A DNA stretch of 38,877 nucleotides from Paenibacillus sp. Soil522. Its GTDB lineage: Bacteria; Bacillota; Bacilli; Paenibacillales; Paenibacillaceae. Position numbers and translations under genes: made by a program. This document shows, in pieces, positions 1 to 10,745 of this stretch; the first letter of the stretch is position 1, and each line of letters opens with the position of its first letter. The stretch is taken from assembly GCF_001428245.1 (NCBI RefSeq), contig NZ_LMRV01000054.1, forward strand, positions 1 to 38,877, read 5' to 3'. The notes under the pieces are model-generated. The model saw only the letters and a program-made list of their open reading frames with translations. It did not search any database and was not told the origin of the DNA.

Positions 1-94
1 ACCACGCGTTCCCATACCGAACACGACCGTTAAGCCCTCCAGCGCCAATGGTACTTAGACCGCAGGGTCTTGGGAGAGTAGGACGTCGCCAAGC
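1..94 (+). rRNA. rrf: 5S ribosomal RNA, 3' part
   Basis: The window opens inside a 5S rRNA. The conserved stretches CCCATACCGAACACG and GAGAGTAGGACGTCGCCAAGC are both present in the usual order and spacing. Roughly the first 20-25 nt lie outside the window. It is presumably the last gene of an rRNA operon, as in B. subtilis where an rrn operon precedes guaB. Confidence 0.93.
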
Positions 95-100
95 ACGAGA

Positions 101-140
101 GATCTATCGCATGTAATGCGATAGGTCTTTTTGTTGTTTT
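101..140 (+). terminator. Rho-independent terminator of the rRNA operon
   Basis: A 12-bp stem (101-112 with 116-127) closes a 3-nt loop and is followed by a T-rich run (TTTTTTGTTGTTTTT). It sits directly after the 5S rRNA. Confidence 0.9.
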
Positions 141-181
141 TACGGTATGATAAGCTCATATGAAAAAGGAGGCGCTTCTAG

Positions 182-1375
182 ATGGCAAAAGCAATTGAAA
201 TCAAGCATATGAGTATGGAGCAGTTTTATGAAAGCATGGCATTATCGCAATTTGCTTTTCAATACGAGAAGTCAGCTGCTGAGCTTGAGCAATCGAGAGA
301 GCAGTTTGAGACCGAGCCGGCAGTACGGTATGCCGCTTATGTCGATCATAAGTTCGCCGCGCAGGCTACGGTGCTGGAGCTGCAAACCTATATTGGAGGA
401 AAGGCTTTTGCTATGGGCGGTCTAGCGGGAGTTGCAACTTGGCCTGAGTATAGAAGGCAGGGCTTAGTTGCTAAGCTGCTTGTTCAATCGCTGCAGGAGA
501 TGAAGGCGAAGGGACAGGTCATTTCCTTTCTGCATCCATTCGCATTTGATTTTTATCGCAAATTTGGCTGGGAAATCTATACCGAACATAAAGCTTACAT
601 AATCAAGTCAGAACTACTGCCAAAGCGAATTCCATATGAAGGTCATATCGAGCGGTTTAGTGGAAAATACAGCTTGTTGAGTGCTATTTACCAAACATAT
701 GCATCAAAATATAATGGTTCGTTGGTACGTACCGAGCTATGGTGGAAGTATCGTATCAGCAAGAGAAAGCCGGGTCAAATCGCCCTTTATTACGATAAGA
801 GCGGAGAGACGTGCGGCTATTTGATATATGAAGTGAAAAATAAACGGTTAACGGTTCATGAGCTTATTTACTTAAATGAGGAGTCGAGAACGGCTTTATG
901 GTCATTTATTGCTCAGCATGATTCGATGATAGATGATGTAACCATTACAGTGCCTTCTGACGACTTGCTCCCGTATCAGCTGCCTAATCCAAGAATTGGG
1001 CAGGAAACCATTCCTTATTTTATGGCTCGTATAGTAGACGCTGAGGCATTTGTAGACGGCTATGATTTCAATTCTTCAAATAGTGATGATCATATTCCAA
1101 TCCAGCTTAGCGATGAGCATGCTCCTTGGAATAATGGCAGCTATTTACTTCAAATAGATGCATCAGGCAAAGCTTCTCTACGACGTTTGGATGAAAATCA
1201 TAGAAAAGAAGACGTAATTAAGCTGGATATTGGATCATTTACGACCATGCTTCTAGGTTACCTCCGGCCGGTTCAATTAGCCCATTTGACGCGTATAGAC
1301 GGAGATAAGGCAATGATTAAACGCTTACAAGATCGTATTCCCGAACGAATAACGTATTTACCTGATTTTTTCTAA
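182..1375 (+). CDS. Eis-like GNAT N-acetyltransferase with SCP2-type C-terminal domain
   Basis: A 397-aa acetyl-CoA-dependent N-acetyltransferase of the Eis family, which acetylates amines such as aminoglycosides or lysines; the substrate here is unknown. The N-terminal GNAT domain shows the acetyl-CoA loop around residues 90-95 (YRRQGL) and the family signature FYRKFGWE at 124-131. Its Tyr125 corresponds to the general acid Tyr126 of Mycobacterium tuberculosis Eis. The protein ends in Phe397, and in Eis the free C-terminal carboxylate of the last Phe acts as catalytic base, so the C-terminus appears intact. The middle is a second GNAT-like fold and residues from about 290 fit the SCP2-like domain. 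The start is fixed by AAAAAGGAGG 9 nt upstream of ATG. It stands alone between the rRNA terminator and guaB. Confidence 0.85.
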   Translation: MAKAIEIKHMSMEQFYESMALSQFAFQYEKSAAELEQSREQFETEPAVRYAAYVDHKFAAQATVLELQTYIGGKAFAMGGLAGVATWPEYRRQGLVAKLLVQSLQEMKAKGQVISFLHPFAFDFYRKFGWEIYTEHKAYIIKSELLPKRIPYEGHIERFSGKYSLLSAIYQTYASKYNGSLVRTELWWKYRISKRKPGQIALYYDKSGETCGYLIYEVKNKRLTVHELIYLNEESRTALWSFIAQHDSMIDDVTITVPSDDLLPYQLPNPRIGQETIPYFMARIVDAEAFVDGYDFNSSNSDDHIPIQLSDEHAPWNNGSYLLQIDASGKASLRRLDENHRKEDVIKLDIGSFTTMLLGYLRPVQLAHLTRIDGDKAMIKRLQDRIPERITYLPDFF

Positions 1376-1441
1376 AGAAATAGCATTCTTTCAGTCTTCT
1401 AGAACGAGTATAAAGTGGATGCAACATGCTGTTCATCAGCC

Positions 1442-1470
1442 TTGACAGCCCATAACCCCTCTGCTAATAT
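1442..1470 (+). promoter_or_regulatory. SigA promoter of guaB
   Basis: TTGACA (1442-1447), a 17-nt spacer and TAATAT (1465-1470) form a near-consensus housekeeping promoter, leaving a leader of about 40 nt before guaB. I see no purine riboswitch in this leader. Confidence 0.8.
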
Positions 1471-1503
1471 TGCAATAATATATGTGAGACGTACTTAAAT
1501 TAA

Positions 1504-2976
<1,473 letters not shown>

Positions 2977-3005
2977 AATTAAAATTGAGTAGAATAAGCT
3001 TTTAT

Positions 3006-3056
3006 AACCAGACAAGGAAGGGTGCCCTGTTCGCACTTCCTTGCCTGGTTTTTTTA
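3006..3056 (+). terminator. Rho-independent terminator after guaB
   Basis: The 15-nt arms 3006-3020 and 3036-3050 (AACCAGACAAGGAAG with CTTCCTTGCCTGGTT, one A/C mismatch) are followed by a T7 run. Confidence 0.92.
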
Positions 3057-3163
3057 TGAAGGATTACTTATTCTACTAACGTCTTGAAGAGGTTTAATTG
3101 TTAGGGTTTGATATGTTACAATTAACAACAGACAAACCTAGTGGGAAAAGGGGAGAAACGACG

Positions 3164-4462
3164 TTGAAGGAAATGGTAAGGCCGGTTCGGTTAAAGTCAG
3201 TCATCGCTGCAAGTTTGGCGGTTTGGATGGTAATGCTGTCGCTTGGTTCGGCGGTGGCACTGGCGAGTGGATATGATGGAAGACCTAGTACGGATAATTC
3301 TTTAGGCTTACAGGTCAAAGCGGCTATTTTAATTGATGCGGATTCCGGTCAAGTGCTGTATGAGGTTAACTCGGGAGAACCGCTTCCTGCGGCAAGTATG
3401 ACCAAGCTAATGACGGAATATATTGTTCTTGAAGAAGTATCAAATGAGCGTTTATCATGGGATGAGGTTATTACGACCAGCGCGGAAGCAGCCGCCGTAC
3501 CGCTGGACGGATCATCCGTATTTCTGGCTCAAGGCGATCAACATACGGTTCGCGACTTATATAAAGCAATGGCAGTGGGCTCCGCTAACGATGCAACGAT
3601 TGCGCTTGCCTCACAAATAGCGGGAAGCGAGCAAGGCTTTGTAACGAAGATGAATGAAGTAGCCGATAAGCTCGGTCTAAAAACGGCCATTTTCACAAGT
3701 GCAACGGGCCTATCGGAGACGACAGTTATTTCTGCAGCTGACATGGCCAAGCTTGCACAAATTATTTTGAGCGAGCATCCGGAATTTTTGGAATACTCCA
3801 AGCTGCAGGAATATAAATTCCGTGAGCGCGACGCGGATCCGATCGTAAACATCAACTGGATGCTGGGCACGAACGTAAACCAAACGGGTCTAAAGCATTT
3901 GGCTTATGAAGGCGTCGACGGCATGAAGACAGGATTTATCAATGCAGCAGGCTACAACTTTACGGGTACTGTTAAACGGGGCGATCAACGTTTTATTAGC
4001 GTCGTTATGGATACAGCTACAAAACACGCCCGTTTTAACGAAACGGCTAAGTTGTACAACTACGGCTTCAGCACGTTTGAGAAAAAGACGGTGCTGCCGC
4101 CAAAATCCGTGGTAGAATCGGTGAAATCGGTTAAGATTAAGAAGGGCAAAAAGAAATCCCTCCCGGTTGTAACGGATAAGGATATTACGTTCATGGTTAA
4201 GAAGGGCGTAGAGCCTAAGATCGAGATTGTTGCCAGTGATGTAAAAACCGAGGCTGAATTGGTTGCTCCGATTCCGGTCGGTACCGTTGTTGGTACGGTA
4301 ACGTACAAGTACACGGATCCGGACACGAAGCTTGAGCTGAAGCGTACGGTTAACCTGATTACGACTGAGGATGGACAGAAGGCAGGCTGGTTCCGCTTGA
4401 TGTTCCGTGCTATCGGTAATTTTTTCGCTAGTTTATTTAATGGAATCGTCAATTTGTTCTAA
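3164..4462 (+). CDS. dacA: D-alanyl-D-alanine carboxypeptidase (PBP5 type)
   Basis: A 432-aa low-molecular-mass penicillin-binding protein that removes the terminal D-Ala from peptidoglycan pentapeptides and so limits cross-linking. All three active-site motifs are present: SMTK at 78-81 (Ser78 nucleophile), SAN at 140-142 and KTG at 255-257. A signal peptide occupies about residues 11-36. The PBP5_C beta domain spans about 300-405, and a C-terminal amphipathic segment (FRAIGNFFASLFNGIVNLF) would tether the enzyme to the outer membrane face. I chose TTG at 3164 because AAAGGGGAG lies 8 nt upstream; an in-frame TTG at 3098 has no ribosome site. The guaB-dacA-pdxS order is shared with B. subtilis. 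Confidence 0.95.
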   Translation: MKEMVRPVRLKSVIAASLAVWMVMLSLGSAVALASGYDGRPSTDNSLGLQVKAAILIDADSGQVLYEVNSGEPLPAASMTKLMTEYIVLEEVSNERLSWDEVITTSAEAAAVPLDGSSVFLAQGDQHTVRDLYKAMAVGSANDATIALASQIAGSEQGFVTKMNEVADKLGLKTAIFTSATGLSETTVISAADMAKLAQIILSEHPEFLEYSKLQEYKFRERDADPIVNINWMLGTNVNQTGLKHLAYEGVDGMKTGFINAAGYNFTGTVKRGDQRFISVVMDTATKHARFNETAKLYNYGFSTFEKKTVLPPKSVVESVKSVKIKKGKKKSLPVVTDKDITFMVKKGVEPKIEIVASDVKTEAELVAPIPVGTVVGTVTYKYTDPDTKLELKRTVNLITTEDGQKAGWFRLMFRAIGNFFASLFNGIVNLF

Positions 4463-4499
4463 TCCGAGCAGTAAACAAGGAAATAAAGTAAATCTAGGC

Positions 4500-4528
4500 T
4501 TGTCGATTAATCTTGGTTCCTGTAAAAT
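4500..4528 (+). promoter_or_regulatory. Candidate SigA promoter of pdxST
   Basis: TTGTCG (4500-4505), 17-nt spacer, TAAAAT (4523-4528). It lies in the dacA-pdxS gap and would give a leader of about 55 nt. Confidence 0.6.
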
Positions 4529-4590
4529 CAATGGTTAGAACAACTGCGGTAATATACATTTTGATGGATGAAAATAGGAGGATTTGTAGC

Positions 4591-5472
4591 ATGGAAACAG
4601 GTACATCGCGCGTAAAACGCGGCATGGCAGAAATGCAAAAAGGCGGCGTCATTATGGACGTAATGAACGCCGAGCAAGCGAAGGTAGCAGAAGCAGCAGG
4701 GGCAACAGCGGTAATGGCGCTAGAGCGCGTCCCTTCCGATATTCGTGCGGCAGGCGGAGTAGCCCGTATGGCTGATCCGACAATCGTAGAAGAAGTGATG
4801 AAAGTGGTTTCGATTCCTGTAATGGCGAAGGCTCGTATTGGCCATTATGTAGAAGCGAAAGTATTGGAATCGATGGGCGTTGATTACATTGATGAGAGCG
4901 AAGTGCTGACGCCAGCCGATGAAGTGTTCCACATTAGCAAGCAGGAGTTTACAATTCCGTTCGTATGCGGAGCAAAGGATCTTGGCGAAGCTTTGCGCCG
5001 TATTCAAGAAGGTGCAGCGATGCTGCGTACAAAGGGTGAGCCAGGAACGGGTAACATCGTTGAAGCGGTTCGTCATCTACGTCTCATCAATGGACAAATT
5101 CGCAAAATCCAAGGGTTGTCGAAGGACGAGCTTTATCATGAAGCTAAGATTCTTGGCGTAGCTTATGATTTGCTTCTTGATGTGCATGAAACCGGCAAGC
5201 TTCCAGTTGTTAACTTTGCAGCAGGCGGCGTAGCGACTCCATCCGACGCAGCGCTAATGATGCATCTTGGTGCAGACGGCGTATTCGTTGGCTCAGGTAT
5301 TTTCAAATCGGACAGCCCTGAGAAGTTCGCGCGTGCGATCGTTGAAGCGACTACGCATTATCAAGATTACAAGCTTATTGCAGAAGTATCGAAAAACTTG
5401 GGAGCACCGATGAAAGGGATCGAAATTTCCAAGCTGAACGCTGCTGAGCGCATGCAAGATCGCGGTATCTAA
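4591..5472 (+). CDS. pdxS: Pyridoxal 5'-phosphate synthase, PdxS subunit
   Basis: A 293-aa synthase subunit that condenses ribose 5-phosphate, glyceraldehyde 3-phosphate and ammonia from PdxT into PLP. It forms a dodecamer decorated with PdxT. The catalytic residues corresponding to B. subtilis Asp24, Lys81 and Lys149 are Asp23 (IMDVMN), Lys80 (MAKARIGH) and Lys148 ([10 protein letters not shown]). The phosphate-binding glycine-rich segments are intact. The start is ATG 4591, 9 nt after AGGAGG; an in-frame extension to 4513 would run through this ribosome site and is not credible. It forms an operon with pdxT. Confidence 0.97.
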   Translation: METGTSRVKRGMAEMQKGGVIMDVMNAEQAKVAEAAGATAVMALERVPSDIRAAGGVARMADPTIVEEVMKVVSIPVMAKARIGHYVEAKVLESMGVDYIDESEVLTPADEVFHISKQEFTIPFVCGAKDLGEALRRIQEGAAMLRTKGEPGTGNIVEAVRHLRLINGQIRKIQGLSKDELYHEAKILGVAYDLLLDVHETGKLPVVNFAAGGVATPSDAALMMHLGADGVFVGSGIFKSDSPEKFARAIVEATTHYQDYKLIAEVSKNLGAPMKGIEISKLNAAERMQDRGI

Positions 5473-5490
5473 TAGATGTAATATGCAGGT

Positions 5491-5519
5491 GCCGGCTAAT
5501 CGCTTATAGCGATGCCGGC
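5491..5519 (+). other. Intergenic hairpin between pdxS and pdxT
   Basis: GCCGGC (5491-5496) pairs with GCCGGC (5514-5519) around an inner stem ATCGC/GCGAT. No U-run follows, so it is not a clear terminator. It could tune the pdxS:pdxT ratio or stabilise the mRNA end. Confidence 0.5.
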
Positions 5520-5549
5520 TCTTGCCCGTAAAGGAAGGCGAATAGAGCG

Positions 5550-6134
5550 ATGAAGATAGGCGTACTTGCGCTTCAAGGCGCAGTAGCAGAGCATATACGA
5601 AGCTTAGAAGCGGCGGGCGCAGAGGCGGTCGCCGTTAAGCGGGTTGAGCAGCTTAAGGAGCTGCAGGGGCTTGTTATTCCGGGTGGCGAGAGCACAACGA
5701 TCGGCAAGCTTATGCGGAAATACGGATTTATGGAAGCTATTGCGGATTTTTCAGCGCAGGGTAAGCCGTTATTCGGCACTTGTGCGGGTCTTATCGTATT
5801 GGCGGATGAAATCGAGGGACAAGAGGATGCGCATTTGCGTCTAATGGATATGACGGTTGCGCGGAATGCATTTGGCCGCCAGCAGGAAAGCTTTGAGACG
5901 GATTTAAACGTAAAGGGAATCGATGAGCCCGTTCGCGCAGTTTTTATCCGTGCGCCATTGATTAAGAAAGTCGGCTCTGACGTAGAAGTGTTGTCTACAT
6001 ACAGAGATGAGATCGTAACCGCAAGACAGGGACATCTGCTTGCCGTGTCCTATCATCCGGAGCTAACGGATGACTGCAGGCTGCATGCATATTTCGTTGA
6101 TATGGTGAAGGAAGCAGCCGCAGGCAAGGAATAA
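5550..6134 (+). CDS. pdxT: Pyridoxal 5'-phosphate synthase glutaminase subunit
   Basis: A 194-aa class I glutaminase that hydrolyses glutamine and channels ammonia into PdxS. The triad is complete: Cys78 in FGTCAG, with His169 and Glu171 in YHPE. The oxyanion strand PGGESTT is at 44-50. The length is typical. The start ATG follows AAGGAAGG with 11-nt spacing. It is 77 nt downstream of pdxS and almost certainly co-transcribed with it. Confidence 0.97.
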   Translation: MKIGVLALQGAVAEHIRSLEAAGAEAVAVKRVEQLKELQGLVIPGGESTTIGKLMRKYGFMEAIADFSAQGKPLFGTCAGLIVLADEIEGQEDAHLRLMDMTVARNAFGRQQESFETDLNVKGIDEPVRAVFIRAPLIKKVGSDVEVLSTYRDEIVTARQGHLLAVSYHPELTDDCRLHAYFVDMVKEAAAGKE

Positions 6135-6179
6135 GCTTTTACAATAATAAAATTACTCCCTTCAGAGAGGGGCTTTTGA

Positions 6180-7469
<1,290 letters not shown>

Positions 7470-7497
7470 ATTTTTTTGCCACAAGGTCAAAATTTAG

Positions 7498-7527
7498 TTG
7501 CATCTTTATTTTGACCTGTGGTACAAT
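7498..7527 (+). promoter_or_regulatory. Promoter of tRNA-Ser
   Basis: TTGCAT (7498-7503), 18-nt spacer, TACAAT (7522-7527), 23 nt before the mature tRNA 5' end. Confidence 0.65.
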
Positions 7528-7550
7528 ATTTCTTGTGACAATTAAATGAT

Positions 7551-7639
7551 GGAGAGATACCGAAGCGGTCATAACGGGGCAGTCTTGAAAACTGTTAGAG
7601 CGCAAGCTCACGTGGGTTCGAGTCCCACTCTCTCCTCCA
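7551..7639 (+). tRNA. tRNA-Ser, anticodon UGA
   Basis: Full cloverleaf: 7-bp acceptor GGAGAGA/TCTCTCC, anticodon loop CTTGAAA giving UGA, long variable arm with a GAGC/GCTC stem typical of serine tRNAs, T arm GTGGG-TTCGAGT-CCCAC and encoded CCA. The discriminator base reads U (7636), whereas G73 is usual for bacterial tRNA-Ser. Confidence 0.95.
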
Positions 7640-7663
7640 TATTTTTATCAGCTACATATGAAC

Positions 7664-7695
7664 AAGCCCAGACGCCAAGCGTTTGGGCTTTTTTT
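7664..7695 (+). terminator. Terminator after tRNA-Ser
   Basis: AAGCCCAGACGC (7664-7675) pairs with GCGTTTGGGCTT (7679-7690) over a 3-nt loop, followed by a T run. Confidence 0.9.
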
Positions 7696-7710
7696 GTACC
7701 TCATCTCCTC

Positions 7711-7740
7711 GTATAAAATGAAGTCGCCCTCCGCATGTTA
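7711..7740 (+). promoter_or_regulatory. Candidate SigG (forespore) promoter
   Basis: GTATA (7711-7715), exactly 18 nt, then CATGTTA (7734-7740). This fits the B. subtilis SigG consensus gnATr-N18-cAtnnTA as I recall it. The implied start site is close to the ribosome site at 7748, so the leader would be very short. The downstream cluster ends in a spore protein gene. Confidence 0.5.
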
Positions 7741-7763
7741 TACGTGTGGAGGTGCTTCATTTA

Positions 7764-8111
7764 ATGGGTAAATCAGATGAGCTGCAATTGAATCAGGAAA
7801 ATTTAGCAGATGCTTGGCGACAAACTTTGCCGGAAACGCTAAACAGCGCTGACCGCTGCAAGGTGCTGCCGGACGAGGCCGATTCGAAGTCACTGCGCGT
7901 GACGATTGATTCAGCCGGTCATCAAATGTATTCGTTTGATTTTAAAGTTACTTATGTAGATAGCCGCGAAGTAAGGGTTGAGTTTATTGACGTCGAGAAG
8001 GATAAGATATCCGTCGATGAACGAGGCGAAATCACTCAGCAGCTGATACAGGATTACACCCGACATTTGCATGAATGTGCTCAAGCGCTTCATCGATTGA
8101 CGCACGCGTAG
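7764..8111 (+). CDS. Hypothetical protein, possible forespore operon
   Basis: A 115-aa soluble protein I do not recognise. It has no signal peptide or membrane segment. The N-terminal third is polar and helical; the centre (about 50-85, with MYSFDFKVTYVDSREVRVEF) looks like consecutive beta strands, and the C-terminus is a His/Gln-containing helix. I chose ATG 7764 because GGAGGTG lies 9 nt upstream; an earlier in-frame GTG (7746) overlaps that ribosome site. It is 15 nt upstream of the next small gene and follows a SigG-like promoter, suggesting, by context only, expression in the forespore. Confidence 0.8.
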   Translation: MGKSDELQLNQENLADAWRQTLPETLNSADRCKVLPDEADSKSLRVTIDSAGHQMYSFDFKVTYVDSREVRVEFIDVEKDKISVDERGEITQQLIQDYTRHLHECAQALHRLTHA

Positions 8112-8126
8112 AGGAGATAATCACTT

Positions 8127-8303
8127 ATGACGAAAGCAAAAGGAACTGCCGATAAAAATTTATCGAATGTCGTTGAAGCACTAGACATCGAGCCGGTCAA
8201 CAGCCATCAGGCACAGCAGCTGCAGCAGGACAAAAATGACCGGCGCCATCAAGATGCTTTAAATCATGACAACCCGGCTAATTTAGAGCATCAAAAAACT
8301 TAA
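8127..8303 (+). CDS. Small hydrophilic protein, unknown
   Basis: A 58-aa protein rich in Asp, Asn, Gln, His and Lys, without hydrophobic core, Cys or Trp, so it is probably unstructured. GAGGAGAT lies 10 nt upstream of ATG. It sits 15 nt after the 115-aa gene and 45 nt before the SspP-like gene. The composition resembles minor small acid-soluble spore proteins, but I cannot match a named family. The spore role is inferred only from neighbours. Confidence 0.7.
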   Translation: MTKAKGTADKNLSNVVEALDIEPVNSHQAQQLQQDKNDRRHQDALNHDNPANLEHQKT

Positions 8304-8348
8304 CGGTTGAGGAATTACAAAATGAAACAGATAAAGGAAGGGTTCTGA

Positions 8349-8501
8349 ATGGCTAAATCAAAAGATTTTCCAGTGCCGGAAGGCAATCCGCAGGTCAATA
8401 GGCCTAATCGTAACGGCGGCGGACAGCAAGAGCCGCTATCCGGCTCGAAGAAGACGAAGCAGCATAATCACGTGAGTCATAATAATCCCGAAGGCTCTTA
8501 A
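8349..8501 (+). CDS. sspP: Small acid-soluble spore protein P-like
   Basis: A 50-aa basic, glycine- and asparagine-rich protein. The segment EPLSGSKKTKQHNH (28-41) matches the core I recall from B. subtilis SspP (CotL), PEPLDGSKKVKNRNH. SspP is a minor forespore core protein made under SigG. AAGGAAGGG lies upstream of ATG, and a strong terminator follows. The assignment rests on this short motif and composition, so it is good but not certain. Confidence 0.75.
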   Translation: MAKSKDFPVPEGNPQVNRPNRNGGGQQEPLSGSKKTKQHNHVSHNNPEGS

Positions 8502-8530
8502 AAATTAAATGGTTCCAAAATGCATAGATC

Positions 8531-8565
8531 AAAATTCCCGTTCAGTTCGCTGAACGGGAATTTTT
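8531..8565 (+). terminator. Terminator after the sspP-like gene
   Basis: A 15-bp stem AAAATTCCCGTTCAG with a TTCG tetraloop and its complement, ending in T5. Confidence 0.93.
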
Positions 8566-8641
8566 GGATATAACTTCTAAAAGCTGCTTTTATAGTATAG
8601 AATGGAGGTGCTTATAAAAAGATAGGGGAGGAACTTATTTC

Positions 8642-9700
8642 ATGAAAAAAGTACATAAAATAGGGGTTCTTTTGCTAGCTGTTATTTTGGTCGTTATTGC
8701 AGGCTGCAGCTCGGGTAAACCGCCGAAGGAAGCATTGCAGGCAGCTATGACGAAGATCGCAGAAGCGGACTCATATGCAGTTAAAATGTCATTAGGATTG
8801 GATGAGCTGGAAATTCCGCAGGATGCAGCTAAGCAGGGCGATGCGGCTGCAGCAGCAGCGATCGTAGGCATGATTAAGGATGCAACAATTACAGTCGATG
8901 CTATTTACCAGAAGGACCCGATGCGTACGGATTTGAATATGGAGATCGTGCTGCCGGGTGATATGGAAATGAAGCTCACCGTACCAATGATCCTGACAGA
9001 GGAAACGCTGTATGTGAAAATACCGCAAATTCCGATGCTGCCGCTGCCTGAAACCGTTACTGGCAAGTTCATCAAGATTGATCTGAAGGAGCTTGCGAAG
9101 CAGCAGGGCGCGGCTGAGATCGATCTAGCTGCACAGCAGAAGCTTGGCAAGGAGCTTGGAGATGTGCTGCTTAAGCATTTTGACGAGAAGACTTACTTCA
9201 GTGAGCCTAAGGCGGAGGAGGCTGGTCTGCCAGCCGACCTGAAAGCTGATCAAATCGTTGCTTTCGAAATCAACGCAGACAACTACCCGAAAACGGTGGA
9301 AACCGTCATTAACCAGGTGCTGCCTGAAGTGCTTGACGTTCTGCTTGCGAATGAAGAATCGCTCAAGTCGCTGCAGCTAGAGAAGGCTGATATCGAGAAG
9401 TTTAAAACGGATCTTGAAACAAACAAAACGGAGATACTGAATACACTCAAAAACGATGTCAAAGTAAACACGCTGAAGGTTACCGGCGCTATTACAGACG
9501 GCTATCTCTCTTACCAGGCAGGTAAAATAAATGTTGAAGCATCGGATAAAGAGAGCGGTCAGAAGATGAAGCTTGGCGTTCATTATGACGTGAACTATTC
9601 CGATATTAATAAAGCTCCGAAGTTCGAGAATGAAATTCCGACTGATGCTATTACGCTGGATGAGCTGACAAAGTTGTTCCAACAGCCGGTTGGACTTTAA
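8642..9700 (+). CDS. Secreted lipoprotein of unknown function
   Basis: A 352-aa lipoprotein. The signal peptide MKKVHKIGVLLLAVILVVIA ends in a lipobox (IAGC), with Cys22 as the lipidated residue. The mature part is Lys/Glu-rich with alternating strand and helix segments and no transmembrane helix. A general resemblance to LppX/LolA-like lipid-carrier folds can be imagined, but I see no diagnostic motif. The start has GGGGAGGAA upstream. It is flanked by terminators, hence monocistronic. Confidence 0.85.
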   Translation: MKKVHKIGVLLLAVILVVIAGCSSGKPPKEALQAAMTKIAEADSYAVKMSLGLDELEIPQDAAKQGDAAAAAAIVGMIKDATITVDAIYQKDPMRTDLNMEIVLPGDMEMKLTVPMILTEETLYVKIPQIPMLPLPETVTGKFIKIDLKELAKQQGAAEIDLAAQQKLGKELGDVLLKHFDEKTYFSEPKAEEAGLPADLKADQIVAFEINADNYPKTVETVINQVLPEVLDVLLANEESLKSLQLEKADIEKFKTDLETNKTEILNTLKNDVKVNTLKVTGAITDGYLSYQAGKINVEASDKESGQKMKLGVHYDVNYSDINKAPKFENEIPTDAITLDELTKLFQQPVGL

Positions 9701-9717
9701 AAAGCCCGTTTAAAAGC

Positions 9718-9744
9718 CGCTCCTGACTGTCAGGGGCGATTTTT
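9718..9744 (+). terminator. Terminator after the lipoprotein gene
   Basis: CGCTCCTGA (9718-9726) pairs with TCAGGGGCG (9730-9738), followed by ATTTTT. Confidence 0.85.
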
Positions 9745-9856
9745 GCTTCGGGTGATGACTTAGAGAGGGCTCCCTGTCGATAGCTGCGCCAGCAGGCACT
9801 GGATCAATTGGGTCGCTAGCTTGTACTGTGGAAGAAATATGGTTCGCAGCTGCCTA

Positions 9857-9904
9857 AAACAGAAAGGCGCCGGAGCTGGCCAGCTCTGGCGCCTTTCTGT
9901 TTTA
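9857..9904. terminator. Long bidirectional terminator
   Basis: A near-perfect inverted repeat of about 23-24 bp (AAAACAGAAAGGCGCC and its complement around an inner GAGCTGG/CCAGCTC). T/A tracts on both ends make it usable from both strands. It ends the minus-strand DUF4870 gene. Confidence 0.85.
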
Positions 9905-10258
9905 TTTGAGAAAACGAATCGTTAACGGATAACGGTAGCTGTTCCCTTCGGATGCGCGAATGGAACCGATAATGGTGAATACAAGCCAGAAAATAAATAA
10001 AAGCGGTGTAGTGACAAAGCCGATGAGTACGAAGATGAGCAGGCTGGAAATGATGGTATAGATGGCATTGCTGATCTGGAAATTAAGTGATTCTTTGCCG
10101 TGCATATCCACGTAGCTGGATTGATCCTTCTTCATGAGCCAGATGATAAGCGGGCCGAGAATGTTGCCAAACGGAATGATTAATCCGCTGAAAGCAAGCA
10201 GATGGCAAAGCATTCCGTACGTTTTCTCCTCTTTATGAAGCCCGAAAGTTTGATTCAT
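9902..10258 (-). CDS. DUF4870 (Tic20-like) small membrane protein
   Basis: A 118-aa protein with three to four membrane segments (about 15-38, 62-82, 84-104). The opening EEKTYGMLCHLLAFSGLIIP and the HGKESLNFQISNAIY motif are typical of the DUF4870 family, whose function is unknown. AAGGAGG lies upstream of the ATG on the minus strand. It is a single gene between its own terminator and a gene-free stretch. Confidence 0.88.
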   Translation of the reverse strand: MNQTFGLHKEEKTYGMLCHLLAFSGLIIPFGNILGPLIIWLMKKDQSSYVDMHGKESLNFQISNAIYTIISSLLIFVLIGFVTTPLLFIFWLVFTIIGSIRASEGNSYRYPLTIRFLK

Positions 10259-10551
10259 TTTATATTGCCTCCTTATAATAAAAACAGCCGACTAAAGTGA
10301 CTTATGTAGTTATACGTTAGAAGGGCCGATAGATATGCATAAATTTATCATGGACATCTCGGCTGCAAGCTGCACGGAGCGGGCGGGTAAGGCGGAATGG
10401 TATGCCGCTCTTTTTTGGAAACGGCAATGACTAGAAATACGGCTGTCGTAAGGTGAAAAATCATTCTGAGAATCAAGTTCAAAAAGAGCCTTGCCAATTG
10501 GCAAGACTTAGGAAAGAAATTGATAGGTGAGCTAAGTAACAACAAAAAATA
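10259..10551. other. Gene-free stretch between DUF4870 gene and tRNA-Arg
   Basis: About 290 nt. Short minus-strand frames of 64-65 codons overlap here but lack ribosome sites and read as random composition. The only feature I see is a 16-bp perfect palindrome CTTGCCAATTGGCAAG at 10490-10505. Confidence 0.6.
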
Positions 10552-10577
10552 TTAAAACTGCCGTATGATACGGTCAA
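10552..10577 (-). terminator. Possible terminator of tRNA-Arg
   Basis: On the minus strand a short stem CCGTA/TACGG (within 10561-10573) is followed by a T-rich stretch (GTTTTAATATTTTTTG, about 10545-10560). The stem is weak. Confidence 0.4.
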
Positions 10578-10593
10578 TAGACGAGTAAAGAAA

Positions 10594-10670
10594 TGGCGCG
10601 CCCGAGAGGGCTCGAACCTCCCACCTAACGTTTAGGAAACGTTTGCTCTATCCGGATGAGCTACGGACGC
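10594..10670 (-). tRNA. tRNA-Arg, anticodon CCU
   Basis: A 77-nt cloverleaf on the minus strand: acceptor GCGTCCG/CGGGCGC, D arm with GTAGCTC, anticodon stem AACGT/ACGTT around TTCCTAA (CCU), T arm GGAGG-TTCGAGC-CCTCT, G73 and encoded CCA. Confidence 0.95.
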
Positions 10671-10682
10671 GCAGCAATACTA

Positions 10683-10712
10683 ATTATAGCATGTGTGCTT
10701 TTAAGTAAGCAA
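10683..10712 (-). promoter_or_regulatory. Promoter of tRNA-Arg
   Basis: On the minus strand TTGCTT (10712-10707), 18-nt spacer, perfect TATAAT (10688-10683), preceded by TGC to form an extended -10. Confidence 0.8.
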
Positions 10713-10745
10713 GATTAACGATTAGAGAATAAAACTGCTGCTTTA

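Noticed and set aside
10490..10505. 16-bp perfect palindrome CTTGCCAATTGGCAAG
   Set aside because: A 16-bp palindrome is expected roughly 0.6 times in a window this size, and no adjacent regulator or clear promoter supports an operator.
10310..10545. Two overlapping minus-strand open frames of about 65 codons
   Set aside because: No ribosome site, mutually exclusive frames and random-looking residues; treated as non-coding.
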